From JABDMH01 sp964428345 (GTDB lineage Bacteria > Bacteroidota > Bacteroidia > Chitinophagales > Saprospiraceae), in the NCBI GenBank assembly GCA_964428345.1, contig CAYRYD010000026.1:12544-76543 (forward strand): a stretch of 64,000 nucleotides of DNA. Direction: 5' to 3'. The notes under the pieces are model-generated. The model saw nothing but the letters and a program-made list of their open reading frames with translations, did not search any database and had not been told where the DNA came from. Each line of letters starts with the position of its first letter. Position 1 is the first letter of the stretch. Both the position numbers and the translations under genes were made by a program. Positions 7,842 to 17,300 of the stretch are shown piece by piece.

Positions 7842-10610
7842 ATGAAAAGAGGATTTGTTATCCTTGGAATCGTTTTGATGCATCATATCCTGTTTGCCCA
7901 AAATATGGGTCAGCGAATCCAGCAAGTCAGCGATCAGACGGGTGCATCGGTGAGTCTCAACCGGGCGACAGGGGTCCCGGGTTTCATCCGATTCCCTTCC
8001 AATCGTCCGATGGTTCTGCCGGCAACCAGCAGTGCTCAGGCTTCGCAGGCTTTCCTGAGGATGTACGGAGACATGCTGGCCATCCCGAATTACGAGCAGG
8101 ATCTCACGCTTACAGAAACAAAGACCGATCGGGAGGGATATCAACACCTGATTTACCGTCAAACCAGGAATGGAATACCGGTATTTGACGGGCTGCTGAA
8201 ATTTCACTTCGACCGCAATAACCGCCTTCGATCGGTGAATGGAGTAACACTTCCGGATCCTGAGGTAAATACTAACCCTGCCCTGAGCGCTCAGGAGGCC
8301 GCCACCCGGGCTATTACCCTGGTGACCGGTCAGGTGGGTCAGAACAATCCTCCTCTGTTTTCCGCCGGAGAAAAGTTGTATGTTTTCCGGAAAGGCCTGG
8401 TGCAGGGTATCGAAGGACCTACTCATCTGGTCTATGAAGTGGAAGTGGGTAATGGCCGGGATATCCGGGAGTTCGTCTATGTGGACGCCCACACCGGTAA
8501 AGTTGTGGAGCAATTTACCGGGACTCATTCCCTTCTCCATCGGAAACTCTACCAACAAAATACCAGTAATCTGATTTGGGAAGAGGGCGACGGATTTCCC
8601 GGAAGTCTCAATATCTGGCAACAAAACGAGATCAATGCGGCTGGACATATGTATTTTTTTTTCAAGAATGCCTTTGGATTTGAATCGTATGATAATACTG
8701 GTGCAGAGATGAAGACAATTCACGAAAACCCCAACATATCCTGTCCCAATGCCAACTGGAATGGCCTCACCGCCAACTTCTGCGATCAAACGGCATCGGA
8801 TGATGTTGTCGCCCACGAATGGGCCCATGCCTACACCGACTACACCAGCAATCTCATCTATGCCTGGCAATCCGGTGCCCTGAATGAGTCGTATTCTGAT
8901 ATCTGGGGAGAGACCATCGATTTGCTTAACGGTTACGAAGATGCCGGTGAAAGTCTGGCATTGCGTACCGGTTGCGGGAGTAGTGAGCGATGGCGAATCG
9001 GAGAAGATGCATCTGCCTTTGGTGGGGCTATTCGCGATATGTGGAATCCTACCTGTAAGGGAGACCCGGGAAAAGTTACCGACCCCCAGTATTATTGCGA
9101 TGATTCAGATGCAGGTGGAGTACACACCAATTCGGGTGTCAACAATCACGCCTATGCCCTTCTGGTTGATGGAGGTATCTACAACGGGCAAACCATCACC
9201 GGATTGGGCTTTACCAAGGCTGCTCACATCTTCTGGCGTGCTCAAAGTGTCTACCTCACGGCTACCAGTAATTTCGATGTTCAGGCGGATGCCCTGGAAG
9301 CATCCTGTATGGATCTGATCGGACTTGACCTCGAAGGTCTCAGCACCACCGCCACTCCAGCCGGACCATCCGGTGAGATCATCACTGCTGACGATCTGGT
9401 TGAGTTGCAGAAGGTGCTGGCTGCCGTTGAAATGCGGATGCATCCACCTTGTGCCTTCACTCCTTTATTGGATGAAGTAGCCTATCTTTGTCCGGAGTCT
9501 TTGCCCGGTGCTGCGATTTATTACGAAGATTTTGAAAGCGGATTGGATAGCTGGACGGTGATCCAGATACCGTCCAACCCCGGCACCTGGGAAGCCCGGG
9601 AATGGCAACTGACAACCAATCTGCCCGATCAGAGGGAAGGAACGGGGGTATTTGCCCCGGATCCGGTGAACGGCGATTGTCAAACCAACCTGCAGAATGG
9701 TATCCTGAGGTTGGAAAGTCCGGTAATCGATATTCCTTCCGAAGCGACCACAGCCATCCATCTGGCATTCTGGCATTACCTTAGCACCGAGTATCAATGG
9801 GATGGAGGAAATCTTAAATACAGCCTGAACGGCAGTACCTGGCAATTGGTCCCAGCCAGTGCCTTTGTAGCCAATCCCTATAATATTAACTTGAAAACTG
9901 TTTTGTCAGGAAACGATAATCCTTTGGCGGGTCAGGCAGCTTTTTCAGGTAGTGACCAGGGGAGCAGCAGTGGCTCCTGGGGCAGGAGTGTCATCAATCT
10001 AGGCTTCCTGGGGATTGATACCGGTTCTGCCCTTCAGCTTCGATGGGAGCTTGGTACCGATGGCTGCAATGGGCGGATAGGCTGGTATCTCGACGATGTC
10101 ACCATCTTCAATTGCCAACCTTGCCAGGACTCCCTTTCTGTTGCTACCATCAGAAACAATCAACAATTGCAGCTTGAAACCGCCATCAAGTTGACCTCGA
10201 CTGATACCCTTAACGGGAATTCAGACATCATCTATCAGGCTGGTCAGGCTTTGGATTTCCAGCCCGGGTTTGAGGTCAGTTCCGGATCCAGGATGGAAGC
10301 TAAAATTGAAGGTTGTACCACCTCACTTTCGAAAAACGGATCCATCACCGCATGGCTCGAAAAAGATGGCAGACTTACCATCCGGCATTACAATCTGACT
10401 GCATTTTTGGATTCAGCTATAACAGAGACCGGGTCAATAAATCTTGAAATTCTGGACGGGACCAGCACTATCACGGGACAAATCCCCACTGAAGGGGACA
10501 AGAATTCGTCCTACACATTTCCGGTGACCCAGCCTTTGAAGAAGGGAATTTACCAGGGAAAATTGGTCTTTCGGGATCGAAGTAGAGTCTTCCAATTTGT
10601 AATCAGGTGA
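7842..10610 (+). CDS. Secreted M4 (thermolysin-family) metalloprotease with C-terminal adhesion and sorting-like domains
   Basis: Extracellular zinc endopeptidase. A signal peptide (cleavage near FAQ20) and an FTP/PepSY-type propeptide (about 25-225) precede the catalytic domain. The zinc motif HEWAH is at 325-329, the third ligand Glu349 lies in NESYSDIWGE with the family's 20-residue spacing, and the catalytic-histidine block is DAGGVHTNSGVNN. After the protease come a region with a lectin/MAM-like feel (about 555-760, two cysteines in FNCQPC) and a short module with TAIKLTSTDT, IYQAGQALDFQPGFEV and a final cysteine, which matches the '3-coathanger stack' domain. The last 90 residues end in LKKGIYQGKLVFRDRS, resembling but not clearly matching a T9SS type A sorting domain. 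At 922 residues it is much longer than thermolysin because of these additions. Confidence 0.92.
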   Translation: MKRGFVILGIVLMHHILFAQNMGQRIQQVSDQTGASVSLNRATGVPGFIRFPSNRPMVLPATSSAQASQAFLRMYGDMLAIPNYEQDLTLTETKTDREGYQHLIYRQTRNGIPVFDGLLKFHFDRNNRLRSVNGVTLPDPEVNTNPALSAQEAATRAITLVTGQVGQNNPPLFSAGEKLYVFRKGLVQGIEGPTHLVYEVEVGNGRDIREFVYVDAHTGKVVEQFTGTHSLLHRKLYQQNTSNLIWEEGDGFPGSLNIWQQNEINAAGHMYFFFKNAFGFESYDNTGAEMKTIHENPNISCPNANWNGLTANFCDQTASDDVVAHEWAHAYTDYTSNLIYAWQSGALNESYSDIWGETIDLLNGYEDAGESLALRTGCGSSERWRIGEDASAFGGAIRDMWNPTCKGDPGKVTDPQYYCDDSDAGGVHTNSGVNNHAYALLVDGGIYNGQTITGLGFTKAAHIFWRAQSVYLTATSNFDVQADALEASCMDLIGLDLEGLSTTATPAGPSGEIITADDLVELQKVLAAVEMRMHPPCAFTPLLDEVAYLCPESLPGAAIYYEDFESGLDSWTVIQIPSNPGTWEAREWQLTTNLPDQREGTGVFAPDPVNGDCQTNLQNGILRLESPVIDIPSEATTAIHLAFWHYLSTEYQWDGGNLKYSLNGSTWQLVPASAFVANPYNINLKTVLSGNDNPLAGQAAFSGSDQGSSSGSWGRSVINLGFLGIDTGSALQLRWELGTDGCNGRIGWYLDDVTIFNCQPCQDSLSVATIRNNQQLQLETAIKLTSTDTLNGNSDIIYQAGQALDFQPGFEVSSGSRMEAKIEGCTTSLSKNGSITAWLEKDGRLTIRHYNLTAFLDSAITETGSINLEILDGTSTITGQIPTEGDKNSSYTFPVTQPLKKGIYQGKLVFRDRSRVFQFVIR

Positions 10611-10655
10611 TGTAGGGAACATCTGATTTTCGCTCTTCAAAGTGCTGCAGGTCTT

Positions 10656-13600
10656 CTAGTTGACTACTGGTAGGGAGTATCTGTCTTTTTGATAAGCGAT
10701 CACAGGAGCCTGATAACCGGTAATTATCACCAGGGATTGGTTATTGGCCAACCGGAGCCGGGTCAGTCTTGGCTGATCCTGGTCAATTTTTAGCCCCATT
10801 TTCAAGGTGCTTTTTGCAGAAATTCGATGAGCCTCGTCAAAAGTGATCAGATTCCCATAGGATGCGTCAAATTTGCCAATCTGGGTGGTCTCAGTTTCAT
10901 AATAATTTCCTGCAGTGATCAGCTCTGGCAAACCATCTCCGTCGAAATCTTCAACGAGACTGGTTGTTACCGGAGCCAACTGACTTAGCTGGGGGAGCGC
11001 TCTTACTTTAAAATTAAAGTCACCTTCATTGTAAAGTACGATCGAGGAGAGGGTATAACTATAAAAAACCGAACTATCAGGTAGGTTTTGCGGTGATAAT
11101 ACCTCACCGATCCCAGCAACTGCATACTGTTCGTAGTTCGGAAATTTTTTACGGAGGCCCGGGATTTGACTGATTAACAGATCCCGCTCATGTAAGAGAT
11201 GTCTTTCGCCTCCAATAATGAGGGATATAAGAGGATCCGGCTTTCCATTTTGATCCAGGTCGGCCGCATATAAATGCAAAGGTTCCCGTTGAGAAGCCCT
11301 CAGTACCGAATTAGTGCCCAGATTTCCGGCAATAAGATCCTGATCACCATCATTGTCTGCATCAAATGCATTCAGGTGAAACCACAGTCCTTCACTTCGG
11401 AACGGCATACCTTGTTCATCGGTGACTCGGATCATTCGTTTATGTAATACGCCATTTTGGTTTTCAAAGACAGTGACGGGCATCCATTCTCCAGTCACAA
11501 TCAGATCGGGATCACCATCGCCGTCGAGATCCCTCCAAACGGCATCCCTGACCATACCCGTTTTCTTAAGGGACCATGGAGTCACATCTTTTAAGACACC
11601 ACCAACGTTCTCGAGCAGATAACTATCTGGTGAATATGGATAATGATCCGGGCGAACCAAACCACCAACAAACAGATCCGGGTCGCCGTCTCCATCGAAA
11701 TCCGCTACGGTTACACACGAACCCGAAGTCCGGATATCAGGTAGTACCGATTCATCCCGGTAAAACAAGCCGGATTTGTTGACATAAAGTCGATCGCGAT
11801 ATCCTGTGCTTCCTTCCGGAAGATGACTTCCACCAGATACTACATAGAGATCCAGATCACCATCACCCTCCAGATCGAACAAAGCAGCAGCTACATCCTG
11901 ATAACTACTGTCTCCCGGAAAGGGCCTTTCATCAAATTGCTGCCGGGTGTTTTGGAAGTAGACCTTGGCCGGTTGGTTTACATTGCCGCCGATGAAGAGG
12001 TCCTGCATTCCATCGCCATTGATATCACCCGTACAAATGGCCGGACCATTGGTTGAATGGCCCAGAAGGAGTGTCCGGTAATGCTTGAATTCATCAAATT
12101 CCAGTTCATCGTGTTTGAAATGCAGTCCCAATTGTTGGGCTTTATCGACATACTCAGGGACATTCTTTGGGTAAGGCATATCGTATAACCGTTCCTTTTC
12201 ACGAGCTGTTTCTGGTCTCAGTATCAGCTCTTGATTCGCCGGTAAATCGTATTTTCTGGTAAGGCTTCCATCCGGCCACCGGACAATGATACTATCGATT
12301 CGTGCATTGTTGTCCAAACCAAAATGGATAGCCTCTTCCATGGTTGATTGATAACCGCGGTATGGAGAGTATTCCTGGAACTGAACCTCATCACCGATAT
12401 ACAGCCAAACTTTGGAATTATAAACGGTCATCAGGGGAGAATCTTCCTTCAAAACGATCCGAAGATAATTCCGTCCGATCTCATTGCCAGCGTTCGTTTC
12501 ATTTCGATAGATCATGGCTGGCTGGTCCAGATTATTGATCACCAGATCCAGATCCCCATCGCCATCGAGATCTGCATAGGCTGCTCCATGGGAGAATGTC
12601 AATTCGTTAAATCCCCAGTTATCGGTCACATTTTCAAACCGGAGTGATCCAGTATTGTGGAACATATAATTTTTTAAAGGTATGTCCCTGGCATTTTCCA
12701 GATCTTCCACCGCCTTGGCGGCCTTGGATTCAACAGTGCCAAACATTTGATTATAACTGCTGTAATTGATGTAGTCGAGATTGGTCACATCTTTCCGGTA
12801 GCCATTGGTAATAAATACATCTTTCAGGCCGTCATTGTCAAAATCCGCAAATAAAACAGACCAACTCCAGTCGGTAGCAGCAATACCTGCCAGATTGCCG
12901 ATTTCACTAAAACAGATCCTGTTGTCCTGATCCTGACCCTGATTCAGCTGTAAGGTATTACGCATATACTGATCCTGATAGTCAAACTGACGGTTTAATT
13001 TAAACCGGTCACGGTTGACGAATGGTATCATCATCTTTTGGCGGAAATTATCTTCAGGCAGCATGTCCAAAACTGCGATATCAGGCAGCTGATCGTTATT
13101 AAAATCGGCAATATCAGCGCCCATCCCGTTATGAGTCTGATGCTTCAGGTAGTCTCCTGCCAGGTTGCTGAAAGTCCCATCCTGGTTATTGATCCACAAT
13201 AAATCGTTTGATAAAAAATCATTGGCTACATAGACATCCGGGTAGCTGTCTCCATTAAGATCCGATACAACCACCCCGAGGCCATAACCTTCTATCCGGA
13301 TTCCCGCTTCATCAGAAACATCGGTAAAATGATGGTTACCATCATTGCGATAAAGCCGGTCAGTAGAAGGTGCCTCTCCCTGTATTCTTTTCGATCTCAA
13401 ATTATTGCGTATCTTCTTTTCCAGGGCATTTGTCAACAGATATACATCCAAATCTCCATCCAGATCGTAATCAAAAAAGGCAGCCTGGGTACTGTAGCCA
13501 CTGTCGGCCAGTCCGAAAGTCGCCGCTTCTTCGGAAAAGCACGGGATACCCTCTTCATCGTTGCCCCGATTGATAAAAAGGAGATTAGCCATCTCCTGAG

Positions 13601-14024
13601 CTTCTTTTTGGAAACCGGCTACGCATAAATATATGTCCAGCCGGCCATCATCATTGACATCGGCCAGCGAGACCCCGGTACACCAGTGATCTGTCTGAAA
13701 ACCTGTTTTAGCGCCAGGGTCTTTGAACCTTAAATTACCATGGTTGAGGTAGAGTCTACTGGCAACCTGATTCCCGGCAAATACCAGATCCGCCAGACCG
13801 TCTCCGTTCAAATCACCAACACCCACTCCCCCACCATTATAAATGTATTCATAGGTCAATGCATTAAAGTTCGAATCGGTCCGGATATCATTGGAGAAGT
13901 CGATGCCGGTTATCTCAGCGGACATAAGGCTGAATTTTTGCCTATCCTGTTCCCGGCAGGAAATAAATAACAGGCAAAACACCGGAATCGCAATCCTTAT
14001 CATCATCGCAAAAAACCTGGTCAA
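10656..14024 (-). CDS. FG-GAP/VCBS-repeat lipoprotein with ASPIC/UnbV domain
   Basis: A 1122-residue predicted surface lipoprotein. The signal peptide ends in a lipobox LFISC with Cys23 as the acylation site. The mature protein has many FG-GAP calcium-binding repeats (GDLNGDGLADLVFAGN, DVNDDGRLDIYLCVAG, DYDLDGDLDVYLLTN and others), expected to form one or two beta-propellers. In the middle (about 510-600) is an ASPIC/UnbV domain, with SIIVRWPDGSLTRKYDLP near its end. Proteins of this layout are commonly found beside SusC/SusD pairs in Bacteroidota and are thought to bind ligands on the cell surface. It is divergent from the hybrid regulator at 14377, supporting a role in the same uptake locus. 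No catalytic motif was recognised. Confidence 0.9.
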   Translation of the reverse strand: MTRFFAMMIRIAIPVFCLLFISCREQDRQKFSLMSAEITGIDFSNDIRTDSNFNALTYEYIYNGGGVGVGDLNGDGLADLVFAGNQVASRLYLNHGNLRFKDPGAKTGFQTDHWCTGVSLADVNDDGRLDIYLCVAGFQKEAQEMANLLFINRGNDEEGIPCFSEEAATFGLADSGYSTQAAFFDYDLDGDLDVYLLTNALEKKIRNNLRSKRIQGEAPSTDRLYRNDGNHHFTDVSDEAGIRIEGYGLGVVVSDLNGDSYPDVYVANDFLSNDLLWINNQDGTFSNLAGDYLKHQTHNGMGADIADFNNDQLPDIAVLDMLPEDNFRQKMMIPFVNRDRFKLNRQFDYQDQYMRNTLQLNQGQDQDNRICFSEIGNLAGIAATDWSWSVLFADFDNDGLKDVFITNGYRKDVTNLDYINYSSYNQMFGTVESKAAKAVEDLENARDIPLKNYMFHNTGSLRFENVTDNWGFNELTFSHGAAYADLDGDGDLDLVINNLDQPAMIYRNETNAGNEIGRNYLRIVLKEDSPLMTVYNSKVWLYIGDEVQFQEYSPYRGYQSTMEEAIHFGLDNNARIDSIIVRWPDGSLTRKYDLPANQELILRPETAREKERLYDMPYPKNVPEYVDKAQQLGLHFKHDELEFDEFKHYRTLLLGHSTNGPAICTGDINGDGMQDLFIGGNVNQPAKVYFQNTRQQFDERPFPGDSSYQDVAAALFDLEGDGDLDLYVVSGGSHLPEGSTGYRDRLYVNKSGLFYRDESVLPDIRTSGSCVTVADFDGDGDPDLFVGGLVRPDHYPYSPDSYLLENVGGVLKDVTPWSLKKTGMVRDAVWRDLDGDGDPDLIVTGEWMPVTVFENQNGVLHKRMIRVTDEQGMPFRSEGLWFHLNAFDADNDGDQDLIAGNLGTNSVLRASQREPLHLYAADLDQNGKPDPLISLIIGGERHLLHERDLLISQIPGLRKKFPNYEQYAVAGIGEVLSPQNLPDSSVFYSYTLSSIVLYNEGDFNFKVRALPQLSQLAPVTTSLVEDFDGDGLPELITAGNYYETETTQIGKFDASYGNLITFDEAHRISAKSTLKMGLKIDQDQPRLTRLRLANNQSLVIITGYQAPVIAYQKDRYSLPVVN

Positions 14025-14221
14025 TACATCAAATTAAGTGATCTGTGATCACCACTATGCCGCAGTATGCTGGTGAAAATGGGTTAACCAATAAAAAACT
14101 CCTGTCCTTTTCAGCATACTCCGGTAAAGTATAATTGGAATATGGTCTAAATTTATAGCGTAAGAAAAGAAAAGCACATCAACATCATAGCCGACTTAAT
14201 GCAGTAGATGCCTTCCCCTTT

Positions 14222-14264
14222 ATTCGACTCCGGCCCAGGTCTTGAACGGAGACCGGAGTCGAAT
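14222..14264. repeat. 12-bp perfect inverted repeat upstream of the hybrid regulator
   Basis: ATTCGACTCCGG (14222-14233) and CCGGAGTCGAAT (14253-14264) are perfect reverse complements, separated by 19 bases. The repeat lies about 110-155 bases before the regulator start codon and has no T-tract after it, so an operator or leader hairpin fits better than a terminator. Confidence 0.65.
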
Positions 14265-14335
14265 TGGAAATCTGCTGACTTTAACCCAGAACCAGACTCT
14301 GCCCCCTTTTTTGCATTGTCATGTGGAATGCTTAA

Positions 14336-14350
14336 CTTGTCGTTGACAAG
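14336..14350. promoter_or_regulatory. Operator-like dyad upstream of the hybrid regulator
   Basis: CTTGTC (14336-14341) and GACAAG (14345-14350) are perfect reverse complements around GTT. The dyad ends 26 bases before the start codon at 14377, where a bound protein could affect transcription or the RNA could fold near the start. Its length allows it to occur by chance. Confidence 0.3.
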
Positions 14351-14376
14351 GCTCTCCAATCATCCCCCAGAATTCT

Positions 14377-17300
14377 ATGAAAACAATCGTTTGCCTTTAC
14401 AATCGGATCTTGCAGCAACCGGACCGGCTACTGCGCCAGCTCTGGAAAGTTACGCATCTTTATTATCTCGTTTTCCCTACGCTCCTATCCGGTCAATTGA
14501 CCTTGCAGATCGAACCCGTGCATTCAAACAACCGTATTTCGGAAAATGCAGGAAGAGATATCATCAAAGACCGGCAGGGTTATTTGTGGATCGGCACCAT
14601 CGATGGCCTAAACCGATTTGACGGCTATCAATATAAAACTTTCCACTCTAATCCTTTTGATTCGACTTCCATTTCACATAACTATGTCAGTAAGATTTTT
14701 GAGGATAGCCACGGTAACATCTGGATAGGTAATTTTGGTGGAGTTGATCGTTATAACCGATCCTGCGATTGTTTTGAGAGAAAACGGTACACTGGTGGAC
14801 CAGTGGCATCGGTAACCGATATTACCGAAGATCATGAGGGGAAAGTTTGGATTGCTACCCTGGATGGGATATATATTTGGGACCAGAATCACCAAAATTT
14901 CACAAGACATCTCCATCCCAATAATGGTGACCATGCCATGTTGGACTGGCGGGTTACCCATGTACAATCCGATGACAAAGGAGGCATTTGGATCGGGTGG
15001 TCGGAACAGGGATTAAGTTATTATGACCAGGGCACTTTAACGCATTATCTGCAAAAACATGTTACCGACGGAACATTTGGCGCTGCAATAAAGGACATAC
15101 ACATCCTCGCGGATGAACGAATGCTGTTGGGAACCACTGACGGAGCCTATCTATTCGATCCGGAGAATGATCTTTTGGAGAAAAAACTGGAAGGAGAAAC
15201 CTGGTCTTTTTTTCAGTTGGATGGACACATTCTGGCAAATCAGAGTTTTGACGGTATTCATGAATGGAAACCTGCAGATGAGGAGTTTGAAAAAATCAAC
15301 ATTATTTACCAGGGGCGACCGGTTGATGGCGATGTTCAGATTTACCTTAAGGATAATCACGGGATCGTATGGTTCATGTTCCGGGGCTTGGCGAAATACG
15401 ATGTATACGAGAATAGATTCAGGCACATTGAACATTTTTCGGAAGACCCCAATACCATCAGTGCCCGGGAAGTTAATGGGCTGAATGGCGATGCTGAAGG
15501 TAATCTCGTGGTTACCACTCAGTACGGAGGACTCAATTATTACGACAAGTCCGCCGGCAAGTGGTTGAACTACCGGAATACTCCCCTATTAAATAATGAG
15601 CTCCTGCACCAGATCCTGGGCACCGTTGTCGTGCTGGACGACCGAGACGTCTGGTTGCAAGGTTCTGGTCAATTATATCGCTACAATCTCGACAAAGGGC
15701 TTCGGGAAAATTGGAGTATCAGGGGGAGTTTCGAAGACATCCGGAGTTTTCTGGCGGATAAACAAAAGCGGCACTGGATTGTCGATGGGGGGATTTTTCG
15801 AATCGCAGACTTAGATAAAGAAGAGCTGATCCGGTATGATATCAACGATGAAATCGTTAGGATGGTCCGTGATCCCGATGAGGTGGTTTGGGCAATTTCC
15901 AACACTCATATTTACCGTTATGATGAAGAACGCGATTCATTTGAAGCCCACCTCCAGTACCGGTCTGAAGAAGAATATCGTACTCCCTTTCTCCATGCAT
16001 TGGTCAACCGTGAATACTTCTGGATTGGAGGAACCGGCCTATTTCAGATTGATCGTACCACCCGGGAGGTCAGTTATTTTACAACGGCAGATGGGTTACC
16101 CAATGACAATATAGTTTCTCTGCTGTGGGATAGCAAACACCTCTGGCTGGCCACTAATTACGGCCTCTCCAGATTTGACCCTTCCCGTCGTAGTTTCCTC
16201 AATTTCGATAAACTGGACGGGCTGCAGGATGAAATTTTTCTGCCCAATTCTGCCCACAGGGATAAGTATGGTTATCTGTACTTCGGAGGTATCAATGGGA
16301 TCAACATCTTTCATCCCGACTCCCTTAAACTGGCCAACCCCAATCCGCCGGAAATCTGGATCAGTGAATTTCAGGTTTTCAATAAGTCGGTCATCCCTGG
16401 CAGGGGTTCGGTGCTGGAGAGGGATATTTCCCAGACCAGTGAGCTGACTTTACCTTACCGGTATTCACCGATCAGCTTTACCCTGACCGCTCTCGGTTAC
16501 TCCCAGTCGCGGAAGAATCAATATGCCTACATGATTGAGGGTGTTGATCTTGACTGGAATCATACCAGGAATAACCGTACCGCCACCTACAGTAATCTAC
16601 CCCGTGGTAAAACCCTCACCTTCAAAGCGATGGCGGCTAATCACGACGGTATCTGGAGTACTCCCCGGGAGCTAAAGATTTATGTAGTACCACCATTCTG
16701 GGAGACTACCTGGTTTAAGGCATTATTGATCTGCCTGATCGCACTGGGGACCTGGGTGGTTTATAGGATCCGGATTCGGAATATCCGGATTAAAAACCGG
16801 TTATTGCGACAAGAGGTGCGCCATCAAACCAAGGAAATTAAGCGACAAGCAGAAGTGCTGGTTGAGGCTAACCGGGAATTAAAAGCCAATGCAATCGCTA
16901 TTGAAACCAAAGCCGAGCAATTGCGACAGACCCACCTGGCTCAGGCCCAGTTTTTCATCGGATTATCCCACGAGCTCAAAACGCCATTGACCATTATCAT
17001 GGGTTATCTGGAGGACTTTGGTAAACCGGATTTGCCGTACACTAGCCAGGAAGTAAAAGACAAGATCAAATCGAATGCGCAGCAAATGGTGAAGCTGGTC
17101 AATCAATTGATGGACAAAGCAAGACTGGAAAGCGGTCAGTACCGGATCAGTGTATGTGAGGGAGAACTGACTCTCGATGTTGATAGTATTGTAGCTGGTT
17201 TTGCGATTATCGCCAGACAAAAGAGTATAGAACTTCAGTTTAATGACTGCTGGGATGGTGTAAAACCATGTTGGTATGACCCGGATATTCTCCAAAAAGT

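Larger units (their letters stand above)
14025..14376. promoter_or_regulatory. Divergent control region between the FG-GAP/ASPIC lipoprotein and the hybrid regulator
   Basis: These 352 bases contain no convincing gene but several dyad symmetries. AGTATGCTG (14064-14072) pairs with CAGCATACT (14112-14120) around a central GGTTAACC palindrome. A 12-bp inverted repeat lies at 14222-14264, and CTTGTC-GTT-GACAAG at 14336-14350 close to the regulator start. On the plus strand TAAATTTA near 14151 and on the minus strand TTAATTTG near 14030 are each one base off the Bacteroidota -7 consensus. Binding factors are not known; the regulator at 14377 and the GntR/LacI protein at 18640 are the natural candidates. 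Confidence 0.5.

Noticed and set aside
7830..8870. A 346-codon frame opposite the M4 protease
   Set aside because: It lies wholly antisense to a well-supported protease with an intact HEXXH site and has no recognisable domain.
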